NCBI RefSeq assembly: GCF_002901445.1
Contig: NZ_PPPD01000001.1
Location: 1,587,501-1,651,500 of the forward strand
Origin: Deinococcus koreensis
GTDB lineage: Bacteria; Deinococcota; Deinococci; Deinococcales; Deinococcaceae
Reading direction: 5' to 3'
Length of the DNA: 64,000 nt
The position numbers and the translations under genes were made by a program. This document shows, one piece after another, positions 51,690-61,975 of this stretch (its first letter is position 1; every line of letters starts with the position of its first letter). Below the pieces are notes generated by a model. It was given only the letters and a program-made list of their open reading frames with translations. It did not search any database and had not been told where the DNA came from.

Positions 51690-52259
51690 TCAGGTGGGTA
51701 GACCCACAAAACGCACCAGCCACCAGTGGCCCCCGGCCCGGCGCAGGGTGGCGACCGTCCCCGGCGGCGCCTCGGCCGCGCGCAGGCCCACGCTCAGGCG
51801 CAGCAGGGCCAGCAGGGGGCCGGCGTGGGTGAAGGCGGCCACCTCGCCCCCGGCGGGCAGGGTGTCCAGCCAGCGCCGCAGCCGGGCGTGGAAGGCGCGG
51901 CCCGTCTCGCCGCCGGGGGGGCCAGCCGGGCTGTCGGGGTCGCCCAGCGCGTCGATCCAGGCGCGCGGGAGGTCGCCGTGCGCCCCCTCCAGTTCGGCCC
52001 AGGTGTGCCACGCCATCACCCCGAAATCCGCTTCCCGCAGGGCGTCCACCACGGTCGCCTGCGGAAAGCCGGCCAGCGCGGCGGTCTGCCGGGCGCGGCA
52101 GGCCGGCGAGGTCAGGGCGGTGGCCGTGGGCGGCAGCGTCAACGCCGCGGCCAGGGCTTCCCCCGCGGGCGAGAGCGGGGCGTCCTCGTCCGGGCGGGGA
52201 TAGCGGCGCTGGGCGTTGGGCGCGCTGGGCGCGTGGCGGATCAGGTGTAAGGTCAGCAC
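51690..52259 (-). CDS. cobC: Histidine phosphatase family protein (CobC-like)
   Basis: A 189-residue phosphoglycerate-mutase-fold phosphatase. The catalytic motif is LHLIRHAPS at the N-terminus, the acid/base glutamate lies in [12 protein letters not shown], and the second histidine is in FTHAGPL. Between cobS and cobT it probably removes the phosphate from the alpha-ribazole or cobalamin phosphate (CobC function). GTG at 52257-52259 starts two bases after the cobS stop. Confidence 0.83.
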   Translation of the reverse strand: MLTLHLIRHAPSAPNAQRRYPRPDEDAPLSPAGEALAAALTLPPTATALTSPACRARQTAALAGFPQATVVDALREADFGVMAWHTWAELEGAHGDLPRAWIDALGDPDSPAGPPGGETGRAFHARLRRWLDTLPAGGEVAAFTHAGPLLALLRLSVGLRAAEAPPGTVATLRRAGGHWWLVRFVGLPT

Positions 52260-52261
52260 GC

Positions 52262-52999
52262 TCAGCGGCCCCAGGCGAAGGCGCACAGGGCCGCCAGTTC
52301 GGCGCACACCACGATCATCCCGAACACGTCGCCGCTCAGGCCCCCGCCCAGCCGGCCGGCGGCGAAGCGGGCCACCAGCAGCGCGGCCCCCAGCGCCGCC
52401 AGCCATGCCACCCCGGCGCCGGGCAGCAGCAGGGTCGGGGCGGCGAGCAGCAGCGCCACGCCCCAGCGGCCCTCGCGCGAACGCGCGCCCAGCGACTCGG
52501 CGCGGGCGGCGGGGTACAGGTTCATGGGCAGCAGCAGCGCCGTGCGCGCCGCCACGGCCGCCACCAGCGGCGCGTAAGCGGGGATCGGCGCGGCCAGCAG
52601 ACTCCACAGCGTCAGCAGGGCCAGCGCGCCCACCGCCAGCCCGAAGGCGCCCATGTGCAGGTCGCGCAGGATCTCCAGGCGCTGGGCCGGGGTCTTGACC
52701 GCGAACAGGGCGTCGGCGCTGTCGACCAGACCGTCGAAGTGCAGCATCCCGGTGAGCAGCAGCCACCCTCCCACGCCCAGCGCGGCGACCACGCCGCCGG
52801 GCAGCGGCAGCCCCAGCCACAGCAGCAGCGACACGCCGCCGCCCACCGCGTAGCCCGCCAGCGGGTAGTAGGCGCTGGCCCGCGCGAAGTCGCCCTCGCG
52901 AACCTCGCGGATATGGGGCAGGGGCAGGGTGGTCAGGAAGGTCAGCGCCAGGTGCGCGGCCTGAACCTGGGTGCGGAGCGGGGACTCTCGGGGGCTCAC
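52262..52999 (-). CDS. cobS: Cobalamin-5-phosphate synthase
   Basis: A 245-residue membrane enzyme joining adenosylcobinamide-GDP and alpha-ribazole. The family block [37 protein letters not shown] and the opening [11 protein letters not shown] are present, followed by several hydrophobic helices. The GTG at 52997-52999 overlaps the stop of the nuclease gene (GTGA). It is translationally coupled to the nuclease upstream. Confidence 0.92.
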   Translation of the reverse strand: MSPRESPLRTQVQAAHLALTFLTTLPLPHIREVREGDFARASAYYPLAGYAVGGGVSLLLWLGLPLPGGVVAALGVGGWLLLTGMLHFDGLVDSADALFAVKTPAQRLEILRDLHMGAFGLAVGALALLTLWSLLAAPIPAYAPLVAAVAARTALLLPMNLYPAARAESLGARSREGRWGVALLLAAPTLLLPGAGVAWLAALGAALLVARFAAGRLGGGLSGDVFGMIVVCAELAALCAFAWGR

Positions 53000-53757
53000 T
53001 CGCACATCCTGCCGTCTGCGTCGCCGTCCAGCTTCGGGTTGTAGCCGCCCTCGCCGCGCAGCACCGGGGCGTGGCCGGCGGCGCGGGCCTGGGCACACGA
53101 GGCGTAGGGCGCGCGCCGGGCAGGGGCGGGCGGGGCCGCGGGAGCCGCCCCGCCACGGCGGAAGTCGGCAGGATTCACGTAGGTGCCGGCGTGCAGGCCG
53201 CGCCTCGCCTTCCGGGCAGCGTTCTCCTGGGCCACGTAGTCGGTGCTGTAGTCACGGTAGGCCAGCGCGTACCCCCGAGCGACCATCCATCCGTTCACGT
53301 CCTGCCCTCCCGCCGCGCAGACCGCCACCGTGCGCCCGTAGCGGTCGGTGGCGCGTGGGGTACAGCGAACCGCCTGCTCCGCCAGCAGGCCGCGCAGGGC
53401 GCCCAGCGCCTCCTGGCCGCAGGCATATGTTTTCCCGGCGCGGCGGCAGGTCTGGTCATGTTCCGGGGCGTCGATGCCGAAGAGCCGCACGCGCGTGCCC
53501 CGGATGTCCAGCGTGTCGCCGTCGATGGCCGTGGCGGGGCCGGAGACGGGGGCGCCGGTGGGGCGGGTCGGCTGGGGGCGGGTCTGCTGGGGGCGGGGCG
53601 AAGGGGTGCGGCCGGCGGGTGGCAGTGATCCAGACCCCCGCCACAGCGCCCAGGCGCCCAGCGCCACGGCGCACAGCAGGAGCCCCAGCGCGGCCCACCC
53701 CCAGGCCGTCCGGCGGCGCGGACGGGCGCGGGCGCCGTCTGAGCCACGCGCCCTCAC
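52996..53757 (-). CDS. Membrane-anchored thermonuclease with Excalibur end
   Basis: A 253-residue nuclease of the staphylococcal type. After a basic start comes one transmembrane helix ([22 protein letters not shown]) and a proline-rich linker. The SNase fold has its catalytic set in [25 protein letters not shown] and [10 protein letters not shown]. The C-terminus is an Excalibur calcium-binding motif ([15 protein letters not shown]). It degrades nucleic acid outside the membrane. Overlaps both neighbours by GTGA, linking a metal regulator to cobalamin genes in one transcript. Confidence 0.88.
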   Translation of the reverse strand: MRARGSDGARARPRRRTAWGWAALGLLLCAVALGAWALWRGSGSLPPAGRTPSPRPQQTRPQPTRPTGAPVSGPATAIDGDTLDIRGTRVRLFGIDAPEHDQTCRRAGKTYACGQEALGALRGLLAEQAVRCTPRATDRYGRTVAVCAAGGQDVNGWMVARGYALAYRDYSTDYVAQENAARKARRGLHAGTYVNPADFRRGGAAPAAPPAPARRAPYASCAQARAAGHAPVLRGEGGYNPKLDGDADGRMCE

Positions 53758-54434
53758 GGCGCCGGGCGACGACCCGGAGCGTGGACATGCACCTGCGCGG
53801 CCACGCCCAGCGAGAGCGTCAGCGTGCGGCCGGGGAGCTGCGCGGTCAGCGTGCCCAGGGCGCTGTCCACGGTCTGCACCCGGACATCGGCGCCGGGGGT
53901 CAGGCCGGCGGCCACCAGGGCGCGCAGCTGCCCGGCGTCGCCGTCGGGCACGCGGGAGACCACGCCGCCGTCGCCGGGCGCGAGCTGCGAGAGCCGGCGT
54001 TCGGAGCGCGCGGGCAGTTCGCCCTCCAGGGTGGGGATCGGGTCGCCGTGCGGGTCGTGGGTGGGGTCGCCCAGCCAGGCGGCGATGCGGGCCTCCAGGC
54101 GCTCGCTCAGGGCGTGCTCCAGGCGTTCGGCCTCCTCGTGCACCTCGTCGAGCGGCACGCCCAGGGCGCGGTGCAGGAACAGCTCCAGCAGGCGGTGGTG
54201 CCTCAACACCTCCAGCGCCACCCGCTCGCCCTCGGCGGTCAGCTGGGCGCCCTGGTACGGCGCGTGCGAGACCAGGCCCTGCTCGGCCAGCTTGCGGAGC
54301 ATCCCGGTCACCGAGGCCGGAGCCACCTCCAGCGCCGAGGCCAGCGCCTGGGTGTTCACCTTGCCCGTCTGCCCCAGGACATACAGGTGTTTGAGGTAGT
54401 CCTCCGCAGAGCGGGAGAGGGCGCGGGCGGTCAT
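53754..54434 (-). CDS. DtxR-family metal-dependent repressor
   Basis: A 226-residue regulator. The N-terminal winged helix reads [49 protein letters not shown], and a dimerisation and metal-binding domain follows ([35 protein letters not shown]). A C-terminal FeoA/SH3-like domain ends the chain. It senses Mn or Fe. In Deinococcus a DtxR homologue controls manganese uptake, but whether this is that protein is not decided here. TACACT (54441-54446, minus strand) lies six bases before the ATG, so it is leaderless and heads the operon. Confidence 0.88.
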   Translation of the reverse strand: MTARALSRSAEDYLKHLYVLGQTGKVNTQALASALEVAPASVTGMLRKLAEQGLVSHAPYQGAQLTAEGERVALEVLRHHRLLELFLHRALGVPLDEVHEEAERLEHALSERLEARIAAWLGDPTHDPHGDPIPTLEGELPARSERRLSQLAPGDGGVVSRVPDGDAGQLRALVAAGLTPGADVRVQTVDSALGTLTAQLPGRTLTLSLGVAAQVHVHAPGRRPAP

Positions 54435-54524
54435 AGAGTCAGTGTAGAGCAGAGTCCGCAGGGAGCCGCCGGCCGGGCCGCAGACCGCCTCCAGCGCAGG
54501 CCGGGCGCCCCGGCACGCCCCCGT

Positions 54525-54555
54525 GGAACTTTTGCAGCGCCTCTCCCCTCTAAGG
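54525..54555 (+). promoter_or_regulatory. ECF-type promoter of the sigma factor gene
   Basis: GGAACTTTTG, 14 bases, TCTAAGG: the GGAAC class of -35 element used by ECF sigma factors, ending seven bases before the GTG. The same pattern and spacing recurs at 56175-56205. Confidence 0.6.
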
Positions 54556-54561
54556 TATGAG

Positions 54562-55116
54562 GTGACCTTGAATGATCCCTACGCCCTTCTCCCGGACGCC
54601 GAACTCGTGCGCCTCGCCGTGCGCGACGAGCGGGCCTTCGAGGTGCTGGTGACCCGCCACGCCCCGGCCATCCACCGGCTCGCAGCGCTCAACGTGGGGC
54701 CGGGCGCGGCCGACGACGTGGTGCAGGACGTGTTCATCGCGGTGTACCGGGGCCTCCCGGGCTTCCGGGGCGAGGCGCAGTTCTCCACCTGGCTGCACCG
54801 CGTCACCCTGAACGCCTGTTACAGGGCGCTGGGGGCCCGCCAGAACCTCTCTCTGGGCGACATGCCCGAACCCGCCGCACCCCACGATCCGGTGGGGGCC
54901 GGCGAGCGGGCCGACCTGCGGAGCCGGCTGGCCCAGGCCCTGCAGACGCTGCCCAGAGACCAGCGCGAGGCCGTGAGCCTGCGTGAACTCTCGGGCCTGG
55001 AGTACGCCGAAATCGCCGAGATCACCGGCGCAGGGCTGGGCACCGTGAAAAGCCGCATCAACCGGGGCCGCGCCGCGCTGCGCGAGTGGCTGACCCGGGC
55101 GGGGGTGGGGCCGTGA
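54562..55116 (+). CDS. ECF-type RNA polymerase sigma factor
   Basis: A 184-residue sigma-70 family protein with only regions 2 and 4. Region 2 carries [56 protein letters not shown]; region 4 carries [44 protein letters not shown]. It starts with GTG at 54562, five bases after a TAAGGT box, so it is probably leaderless. The likely anti-sigma gene follows, and the GGAAC promoter suggests autoregulation. Confidence 0.9.
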   Translation: MTLNDPYALLPDAELVRLAVRDERAFEVLVTRHAPAIHRLAALNVGPGAADDVVQDVFIAVYRGLPGFRGEAQFSTWLHRVTLNACYRALGARQNLSLGDMPEPAAPHDPVGAGERADLRSRLAQALQTLPRDQREAVSLRELSGLEYAEIAEITGAGLGTVKSRINRGRAALREWLTRAGVGP

Positions 55117-55161
55117 GGATGCAGAGGGCAGAGGGCTGAAGGCAAAAGATGGGGAGAGACG

Positions 55162-55431
55162 ATGAATGAGCGTGAACTGGATGAGCTGTTCGCTGGAGCG
55201 CGGACAGAGACGGAAGCGGACAGAGGCGCGGCCGAACGGTTTCTGAGCGGGCACCGGCAGCGGGTGGCCCAGCAACGGTCACAGACCCGCACCGTGCGGG
55301 CGGGCTGGATCTCGGCGCTGCTGGCGTCGGCGGCGGTGGTCACGGGCCTGCTGGCGCTGCGCCCGGATGGAGCGCTGCCGTCGAGCGCGGCCTACGACGC
55401 GTATCAGAGTGCGCTGGGAGAGGGGTGGTGA
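55162..55431 (+). CDS. Putative anti-sigma factor, single-pass membrane protein
   Basis: An 89-residue protein with a charged N-terminal cytoplasmic half and one transmembrane helix ([19 protein letters not shown]), the layout of a short anti-sigma factor. It lacks the His-x3-Cys-x2-Cys zinc motif of classical anti-sigma factors. The ATG has GGGGAGAG upstream. The stop overlaps the next gene. Confidence 0.68.
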   Translation: MNERELDELFAGARTETEADRGAAERFLSGHRQRVAQQRSQTRTVRAGWISALLASAAVVTGLLALRPDGALPSSAAYDAYQSALGEGW

Positions 55432-56210
55432 GGCGGGCGGCGCCCCTGGCCCTGCTGCTGGCATCTCAGGCGCTGGTGTCTCAGGCCGGGGCCAGCGATC
55501 TGGACGACCTGCTGGCGGCGCTGAAGAAGGCCCGCTCCTTCGCGGCGCGGGGGCAGGTCGAGGTCACGGTGTTGTTTCCGCCCCGGGCCGTGCCCACCCG
55601 CACTGTGGGAGCGCTGCCGGCCCTGCCCATCCGACCGGGCCTGCTGGGCAAGACCTTCGAGGCCACGCGGGGGGAGGGCGAGCCGGTCGCGGGGCGGCCC
55701 ACGGTGCGCTACGAGCTGAATGCCAGAGCCGGACAGGCGGCGCGCTGGACACTGTGGATCGATCAGGAGTGGAACGTGCCGCTGGCCTTCGAGGAACGCA
55801 CGGCGCAGGGCGAGCTGGCCCGCCGCGCGGTGTTCCAGAAGGTGAACGCGAAGCTGTCGAGGGTCAATCTGGGCGTGTCCGCGCCCCCCGCCGGGCTGCG
55901 GGCCGCGCTGCTGAGGGCGGTGCCGGGGCTGCGGCTCCCCGCCGGGTTCACGCCGGTCGAGGTCAGGCGCCGGGAGGGCGGCGGGCTGGACGTGACCCTC
56001 AGCGACGGGCTGAACGTGCTGGCGCTGGTCACGGCCCCGAAGAGTGTGCGGGCCGCGCCGGGCGTGGCGACGCGGCGGGTGGGCGCAGGCTTCGTGTGGC
56101 TGGTCGGGAACCTGCCGCCGGGCGAGCTGAAGCGGGCACTGGAGGGGGTGCGCGGGGTGGACGAAGCGGGCCTGGGAACTTTTGTGCCCGTGGCGGACTC
56201 CAAGGAATAA
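55425..56210 (+). CDS. Exported RseB/LolA-like protein of the sigma factor operon
   Basis: A 261-residue exported protein (signal peptide ending QAGAS). The beta-rich body (ARSFAARGQVEVTVLFPPRAVP..., RYELNARAGQAARWTLWIDQEWNVPLAFEERTAQGELARRAVFQKV) resembles the N-terminal lobe of MucB/RseB, which senses envelope lipids and protects the anti-sigma factor. Two GTG codons (55425, 55428) fit; the second overlaps the previous stop as GTGA. The assignment rests on fold pattern and context. Confidence 0.65.
   Translation: MVRRAAPLALLLASQALVSQAGASDLDDLLAALKKARSFAARGQVEVTVLFPPRAVPTRTVGALPALPIRPGLLGKTFEATRGEGEPVAGRPTVRYELNARAGQAARWTLWIDQEWNVPLAFEERTAQGELARRAVFQKVNAKLSRVNLGVSAPPAGLRAALLRAVPGLRLPAGFTPVEVRRREGGGLDVTLSDGLNVLALVTAPKSVRAAPGVATRRVGAGFVWLVGNLPPGELKRALEGVRGVDEAGLGTFVPVADSKE
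56175..56205 (+). promoter_or_regulatory. Second ECF-type promoter before the DUF1800 gene
   Basis: GGAACTTTTG, 14 bases, TCCAAGG: identical spacing to 54525-54555 and one base different in the -10 block. It lies within the end of the RseB-like gene, 29 bases before the DUF1800 start codon. Confidence 0.55.
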
Positions 56211-56234
56211 GTTCCACCGTCCAGAGGAGACTGC

Positions 56235-57500
56235 ATGAGCCTGAAGCCCCACACCCAGAAACTGTCGGCCGAGGACGCCGCGCACTTCCTGCGCCGCACC
56301 GCCTTCGGCGCGACCGATGCCCAGATCCGCGCCCTGAGCGGCCGGGGGGCTGCCGACGTGGCCCGTCAGGCGCTGAACTTCGACCAGCGCCTGGCCGCCG
56401 ACAGTCCCTTCGATCCCTCCACCGGCGCCACCCCCGGCGCGATGCTGCAGCTCACGCGGGCGGGCTGGCTGTACGAGCTGATGTACGGCCCGCATCCGCT
56501 GCGCGAGAAGCTGGCGCTGACCTGGAGCAATCATTTCGTGGTGGGCACCGACAAGGTGCGGAACCACTCGGCGCTCTCGGGCTACCTGGCGCTGCTGCGG
56601 CGGCAGGCGGCCACCGAGAGCTTCGGGCGCTTCACGCTGGAGGTCGCGCAGTCGCCGGCCATGCTGCGCTACCTCGACAACGACCAGAACCGCAAGGGCA
56701 AACCCAACGAGAACTTCAGCCGCGAGCTGCTGGAGCTGTTCACCACCGGCATCGGCCACTACACCGAAGACGACGTGCGCGAGGGCGCGCGGGCGCTGAG
56801 CGGCTGGACGTTCACCGGCGGGCGCGGCAACAAGAACTTCCTGGAGAAGCAGACCTTCGTGTTTAACCCCAAGCAGCACGACACGGGCCGCAAGACCTAC
56901 CTGGGCCAGACGGGCACGTTCAGCGGCGAGGACGTGATCCGGCTGGCGAGCACCCACCCGCAGACGGCCGTGTTCATCTCGCGCAAGCTGCACCGCGCCT
57001 TCGTGGCCGACACGCCCGACGAGAACGCCGTGCAGGGCAGCGCCGAGACCTTCCGGCGTAGCGGGGGCAACGTGCGCGCCGTGCTGGAGGAACTGCTGAG
57101 CAGCGAGGTCTTCTACGCCAGCCGGGCGCGGATCATCCGCTCGCCGGTCGAGTACGTGGTGGGCACGGTGCGCACGCTGGGCGGCCCGCGGCTGGAGCCC
57201 AAGCAGGTGCTGGCCCTGAGCGCCACCGCCGGGCGCATGGGCCAGGAACTCTTGAAACCCGACACCGTGAAGGGCTGGGACGGCGGCCGCGAGTGGATCA
57301 ACGATTCCACCCTGCTGCTGCGCCTGCAGGTTGCCGCCGCCTTCACGCTGGGCAAGAACGCCCCCAGGGACACCCCCGCACCCTCCGATCTGGCGCTGGT
57401 GGGCCGCGAACGCTCGCCGCTGGCGGGCGCCCTGAGCAGCCTCAACCCCCGCCAGCGCACCTACCTGACCCTGATCAGCCCCGAATTCCAGCTGGCGTGA
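56235..57500 (+). CDS. DUF1800 family protein
   Basis: A 421-residue protein with the DUF1800 pattern: [18 protein letters not shown] near the N-terminus, [17 protein letters not shown], and [36 protein letters not shown]. No signal peptide is evident. The family almost always travels with a DUF1501 protein, as here. Its role is unknown; it may be exported with its Tat-dependent partner. Starts at ATG with an AGAGGAG site. Confidence 0.9.
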   Translation: MSLKPHTQKLSAEDAAHFLRRTAFGATDAQIRALSGRGAADVARQALNFDQRLAADSPFDPSTGATPGAMLQLTRAGWLYELMYGPHPLREKLALTWSNHFVVGTDKVRNHSALSGYLALLRRQAATESFGRFTLEVAQSPAMLRYLDNDQNRKGKPNENFSRELLELFTTGIGHYTEDDVREGARALSGWTFTGGRGNKNFLEKQTFVFNPKQHDTGRKTYLGQTGTFSGEDVIRLASTHPQTAVFISRKLHRAFVADTPDENAVQGSAETFRRSGGNVRAVLEELLSSEVFYASRARIIRSPVEYVVGTVRTLGGPRLEPKQVLALSATAGRMGQELLKPDTVKGWDGGREWINDSTLLLRLQVAAAFTLGKNAPRDTPAPSDLALVGRERSPLAGALSSLNPRQRTYLTLISPEFQLA

Positions 57501-57501
57501 A

Positions 57502-57613
57502 GGCTATGAGCTCTGAGCTGTGAACCAGCACGACCCAACGACTGTTGCCCGCTCTGAGCTCGGGCTGCAATTCGAACAGCCCCCCCGCTGCCTCTCGCTC
57601 AGAGCTCATAGCC
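57502..57613 (+). repeat. Short element bounded by a perfect 17-bp inverted repeat
   Basis: GGCTATGAGCTCTGAGC (57502-57518) is perfectly inverted at 57597-57613. The 112-base element fills the gap between DUF1800 and DUF1501 and looks like a small non-autonomous mobile repeat. Confidence 0.65.
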
Positions 57614-57643
57614 CAGAGCTCACCCCTTCCTCCGAGGTTCCCC

Positions 57644-58806
<1,163 letters not shown>

Positions 58807-58819
<13 letters not shown>

Positions 58820-59289
58820 ACACCGTCAGACTGCTGCCGGGCGTGCTGGTCGCGCTGGTGGCCCTGTCGGTTCCCGCCGCCCTGGCCATGCCGCGCTTCC
58901 GCATTCAGGCCATCCCGCAGCTGCATTACGACACAGGAAACGCGCTGTGGGAACTCGACCGCCGGGTCATGGCCTGCACCTTCTGTCACGTGAAGGACTC
59001 GGGCGGGGCGCCCTGGAATCCGTTCGGACAGGCCATCCAGGCGGCGTTCCAGGCCGACGCGAAGGCGGGGGGGAAGGCGAAGTTCCCCGAAGTCCTGTAC
59101 GCGACCCTGAAGGCTGGAGGGGACGCCGACGGGGACGGCTACCTGGACGCGCTGGAGGTCTACGCCCGCACCCTGCCCGGCGACCGGGAGAGCGTGCCGG
59201 ACAGGCCCCTGAAGGAGCTGCAGGCCGCCTTCGAGGGCGCAGGTGGGATAGCTCAGTACGCGCCGCCGGAGGTCAAGGCCCGGCGCTGA
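58807..59289 (+). CDS. Exported protein with heme-binding CXXCH and EF-hand motifs
   Basis: A 160-residue protein with a signal peptide ([19 protein letters not shown]). It has a single C-type heme motif CTFCH at 57-61 and an EF-hand-like loop [12 protein letters not shown] at 106-117. GTG at 58807 with AGGGGG upstream overlaps the end of the DUF1501 gene. Context suggests an electron-transfer or structural partner of the DUF1800/DUF1501 pair. Confidence 0.72.
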
Positions 59290-59358
59290 CAGACGGGACA
59301 TCCTGTTCTCCGCGTGGCTGGAGAACTGCTCCAGGCTCCATCCACAGCCGATCCCCGG

Positions 59359-59500
59359 GCTCATACGCGTTGCGCTTCATTCCGGAACCTCCGGGAGAGC
59401 GCCGGAGGTTCCTCCACATCGCGCCACGCGTCCTGGTTGCTTCTCCCTTCGGTCGGGCCCAATCGCTCAAGTTTGAGCGACTGGGCCGCAATGGGTATCA
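59359..59500 (-). repeat. 143-bp palindromic repeat, copy B
   Basis: Inverted copy of the element at 46948-47090, with about seven base changes and one indel. Its first three bases, read on the minus strand, are the TGA stop of the diguanylate cyclase gene 59498-60604. The loop-proximal bases of the first hairpin differ in a way that keeps the pairing (AAGTTT versus AAACTT). Confidence 0.85.
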
Positions 59501-60604
59501 GAGGTTCAGCAGCGTGTCCTTGTTCATGCGGTCGCGGCCATCGCGCTTGGCGCGGTACAGGCGCCGGTCCGCGAGGCGCAGCAGGCTGTCCACGTCCGGG
59601 GCCTCGCTGGCGTGGGCCATGCCGATACTCAGGGTCACCGGGGGCAGGCCGCTGTGGATGGTGCGCAGGGCGGCCAGGATACGGTGACAGCGCTGCTCCA
59701 GTGCCGATCTCTCGCTGGTGGACACCAGGATCAGGAACTCCTCGCCGCCCCAGCGCGCCACCTGATCCCCCGGCGCGGCGCAGCCCTCCAGCACCCCGGC
59801 CACGTGTTGCAGCACACGGTCACCGATGTCGTGCCCATAACTGTCGTTGATGGTCTTGAAGTGATCCAGATCCAGCAGCAGGACGCCCAGCCCTGTTTCG
59901 CCCCCTCCTGTCTTGCCCGGTCTCGTCTCGCGCCGCCCCGGAGCCCGCCAGCCCTTCCCGCCCCCGTCTGGGGCCGGCCGGGACGCCGACGCCTGCCGGG
60001 TGTAGTGGGCCTGCAGCGTTTCGTACAGGGCGCGGCGGTTGAGCAGGCCGGTCAGCGGATCGGTCAGGGCCAGATCGGCGTAGTGGGCGCGGGCCGAGGC
60101 TTCCTGGCGGATCTGCCGCCCCGCGAAGGTCATCTGCCCGACCAGAAAGGCCAGGAACACGAAATACAGCACAGGGATGGGTTCCGGCGGCTGGCGCAAC
60201 AGGCCGATCAGGAGGATGCCCGCACACAGCAGAGCGGCGCGGATCACGGCCGCCCTGAACGCCCGCACACCGAACCACACCACGAGGAAGATGCTGAACA
60301 TCAGCATGGTCTGGGCGCTGAACGGCCCGGCGTTGTGGAAGACGCTCCAGAGCATGAACAGCGCCCCGAAGTCCGAGGCCAGGCCCAGCAGCCCGTCGAG
60401 GCGCTGCAGGGTGATCCGGCGGTCAAGCACGGTCAGGATGAGCAGGCTACAGACCGCCATCCCGACCAGCGGCCGCCAGTCCCCGGCCGCCCACCCGTCG
60501 ATGCTCAGCACGCCGTAGGCGACGGCGGCGCCCAGACAGCCGAACAGATAGCCCCTGCGGCGTGTGAGATCCAGGTGCTGCTCGGGCGGAACGGCCACCG
60601 GCAT
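59498..60604 (-). CDS. Membrane-bound diguanylate cyclase with an insert in the GGDEF domain
   Basis: A 368-residue protein with about six N-terminal hydrophobic helices (to residue 165). A GGDEF domain follows: LTDPLTGLLNRR (180-191), LLDLDHFKTINDSYGHDIGD (243-262) and GGEEF (286-290). Between residues 203 and 237 lies a Gly/Arg/Pro-rich insert not present in the first cyclase of this window. The I-site arginine is missing (APGD in place of RxxD). TAGCAT five bases before the ATG suggests leaderless expression. The stop codon is part of repeat copy B. Confidence 0.88.
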   Translation of the reverse strand: MPVAVPPEQHLDLTRRRGYLFGCLGAAVAYGVLSIDGWAAGDWRPLVGMAVCSLLILTVLDRRITLQRLDGLLGLASDFGALFMLWSVFHNAGPFSAQTMLMFSIFLVVWFGVRAFRAAVIRAALLCAGILLIGLLRQPPEPIPVLYFVFLAFLVGQMTFAGRQIRQEASARAHYADLALTDPLTGLLNRRALYETLQAHYTRQASASRPAPDGGGKGWRAPGRRETRPGKTGGGETGLGVLLLDLDHFKTINDSYGHDIGDRVLQHVAGVLEGCAAPGDQVARWGGEEFLILVSTSERSALEQRCHRILAALRTIHSGLPPVTLSIGMAHASEAPDVDSLLRLADRRLYRAKRDGRDRMNKDTLLNL

Positions 60605-60653
60605 ACCCCATGCTAGAGCCGGAAGTCCTGCACATTTCTTTCAGAAGGCCCGC

Positions 60654-60806
60654 TTTGAGAGCATTTATCCGAATGACAGCCTCAGCCAAACTGCGTCTGA
60701 TGCTTCCATTCTCTGCTTCGCAGCTTTGCAAGCCCCAAAGACTCCATTCAATCCACTCACTCCGTTCGGTCAAAAGTGAACCGCTCTTTCGACAAATGCT
60801 TCAGGA
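60654..60806. repeat. MITE-like intergenic element
   Basis: About 153 bases bounded by imperfect inverted ends (around GCATTTATCCGAA and TTTCGACAAATGC). It carries the 15-base ACTCACTCCGTTCGG also found inside carB. It occupies most of the gap between the cyclase and the acetyltransferase and contains no credible ORF. Confidence 0.5.
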
Positions 60807-60836
60807 ACGTCGAGGGCCTCTCGGCGTGCCCCCCGG

Positions 60837-61778
60837 TCAGCGCCGGGGCAGGGTCAGGCGCTGTTCCCAGGTGATCCACAGGCGTTCGGGAACGTACCCC
60901 AGGCGAGCGTTCACGCGCAGCATGGGCAGGTTCAGCACCGTGCCGCCCGTGCCCGCGTGCGTGAAGCCCTCGGCCTTCGCCCAGGCCAGCGCGTGGGCTT
61001 TCAGGGCGGTGGCGAGCCCGCGTGAGCGGTGTCCCCGCTCGGTGACGGTGCCCTCGCTCTCGACCTCATCGCCATCCGGAGTCAGGCGGGTCAGGGCCAC
61101 GATCTGCCCACGCCAGCGGGTGACGAACGCCGCCTCCTCCTGGCAGATGATGGAACGCAGGTCTTCGCGGGTTCGGGGGTCGGAGGTGGTGGTGGGATTG
61201 CGCGGCGCGTCGGCCACGCCCTGCAAGAAGAGCGCGTACACAGCGTCCCAGTCGGCAGCTGGCGCCTCCGGATCGAGCCGCGACATCTCGTAGCCGGCCA
61301 GAAAGAGCCGTTCCTCCCGGGGCTGGAAGCGGGCCGGGTCGAAGCCCGGCAGGTCGAGGTGGGCGCCCCACGACTGCCAGGCGTTGCGGAAGCCGGCCGC
61401 GTGGAAGAAGTCCATCTGCTCGCCGAAATCCTCGCGGGTCACGCCCAGCAGGCGCGCGAAGCGCTCCGGCAGGGCGGCGAGGAAGGCCAGGTACAGCGGC
61501 GTGAACGCCTCGCCGTCACCCGCCAGATCGAGGCGCAGGGCGTCCGGAGTGGCGTCCCCGAAGGGCGACAGCTGAGCGGTCGCCACGACCTCGGGGCCAC
61601 GGACGGCCACCAGCCGGCGCCGCAGTGGATCGGCGGACACCCTGAACTGCTCGGGGCGGTAAGTCCAGTGCCCGCGCACCCCCTGCGTGACCAGCCTGGC
61701 CACGGCGTCGGCGTCGGCATTCTGGAAGGGGCGTAGCGTGAAGGGCGTGTCCTCGAGGGTCGGCAGGGAATCAGGCAT
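60837..61778 (-). CDS. Tandem GNAT-family N-acetyltransferase
   Basis: A 313-residue protein of two GNAT folds. The C-terminal copy is conserved, with GTVTERGHRSRGLATALKAHALAWAKAEG and NLPMLRVNARLGYVPER; the N-terminal copy is degenerate. CACCAT six bases before the ATG on the minus strand suggests leaderless expression. Substrate unknown. It is related in layout to the acetyltransferase at 36.9 kb. Confidence 0.85.
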   Translation of the reverse strand: MPDSLPTLEDTPFTLRPFQNADADAVARLVTQGVRGHWTYRPEQFRVSADPLRRRLVAVRGPEVVATAQLSPFGDATPDALRLDLAGDGEAFTPLYLAFLAALPERFARLLGVTREDFGEQMDFFHAAGFRNAWQSWGAHLDLPGFDPARFQPREERLFLAGYEMSRLDPEAPAADWDAVYALFLQGVADAPRNPTTTSDPRTREDLRSIICQEEAAFVTRWRGQIVALTRLTPDGDEVESEGTVTERGHRSRGLATALKAHALAWAKAEGFTHAGTGGTVLNLPMLRVNARLGYVPERLWITWEQRLTLPRR

Positions 61779-61940
61779 GGCCCTATGGTGACCCAGCGGG
61801 CAGACCCAGGCGAACCGGGGCTTTAAGCCAGATGGCTGATCGCCGCATATGCGCCCGGCTGCCGGAGCGCGGGCAACGGGCAGGGCGGTGAATGTCGAGA
61901 GGCCCGGCTATTCATACTCATGCTCCATTCACAGATAGCC

Positions 61941-61969
61941 TTGACAGCATTACGCACGGGGCGTATTAT
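61941..61969 (+). promoter_or_regulatory. Consensus promoter TTGACA-17-TATTAT
   Basis: TTGACA (61941-61946), a 17-base spacer and TATTAT (61964-61969): the best sigma-70 promoter match in the window. The predicted start is near 61974-61976, giving a leader of about 173 bases before the GntR-type gene. Bases 61779-61940 between it and the acetyltransferase show nothing else. Confidence 0.75.
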
Positions 61970-61975
61970 GCTGAT

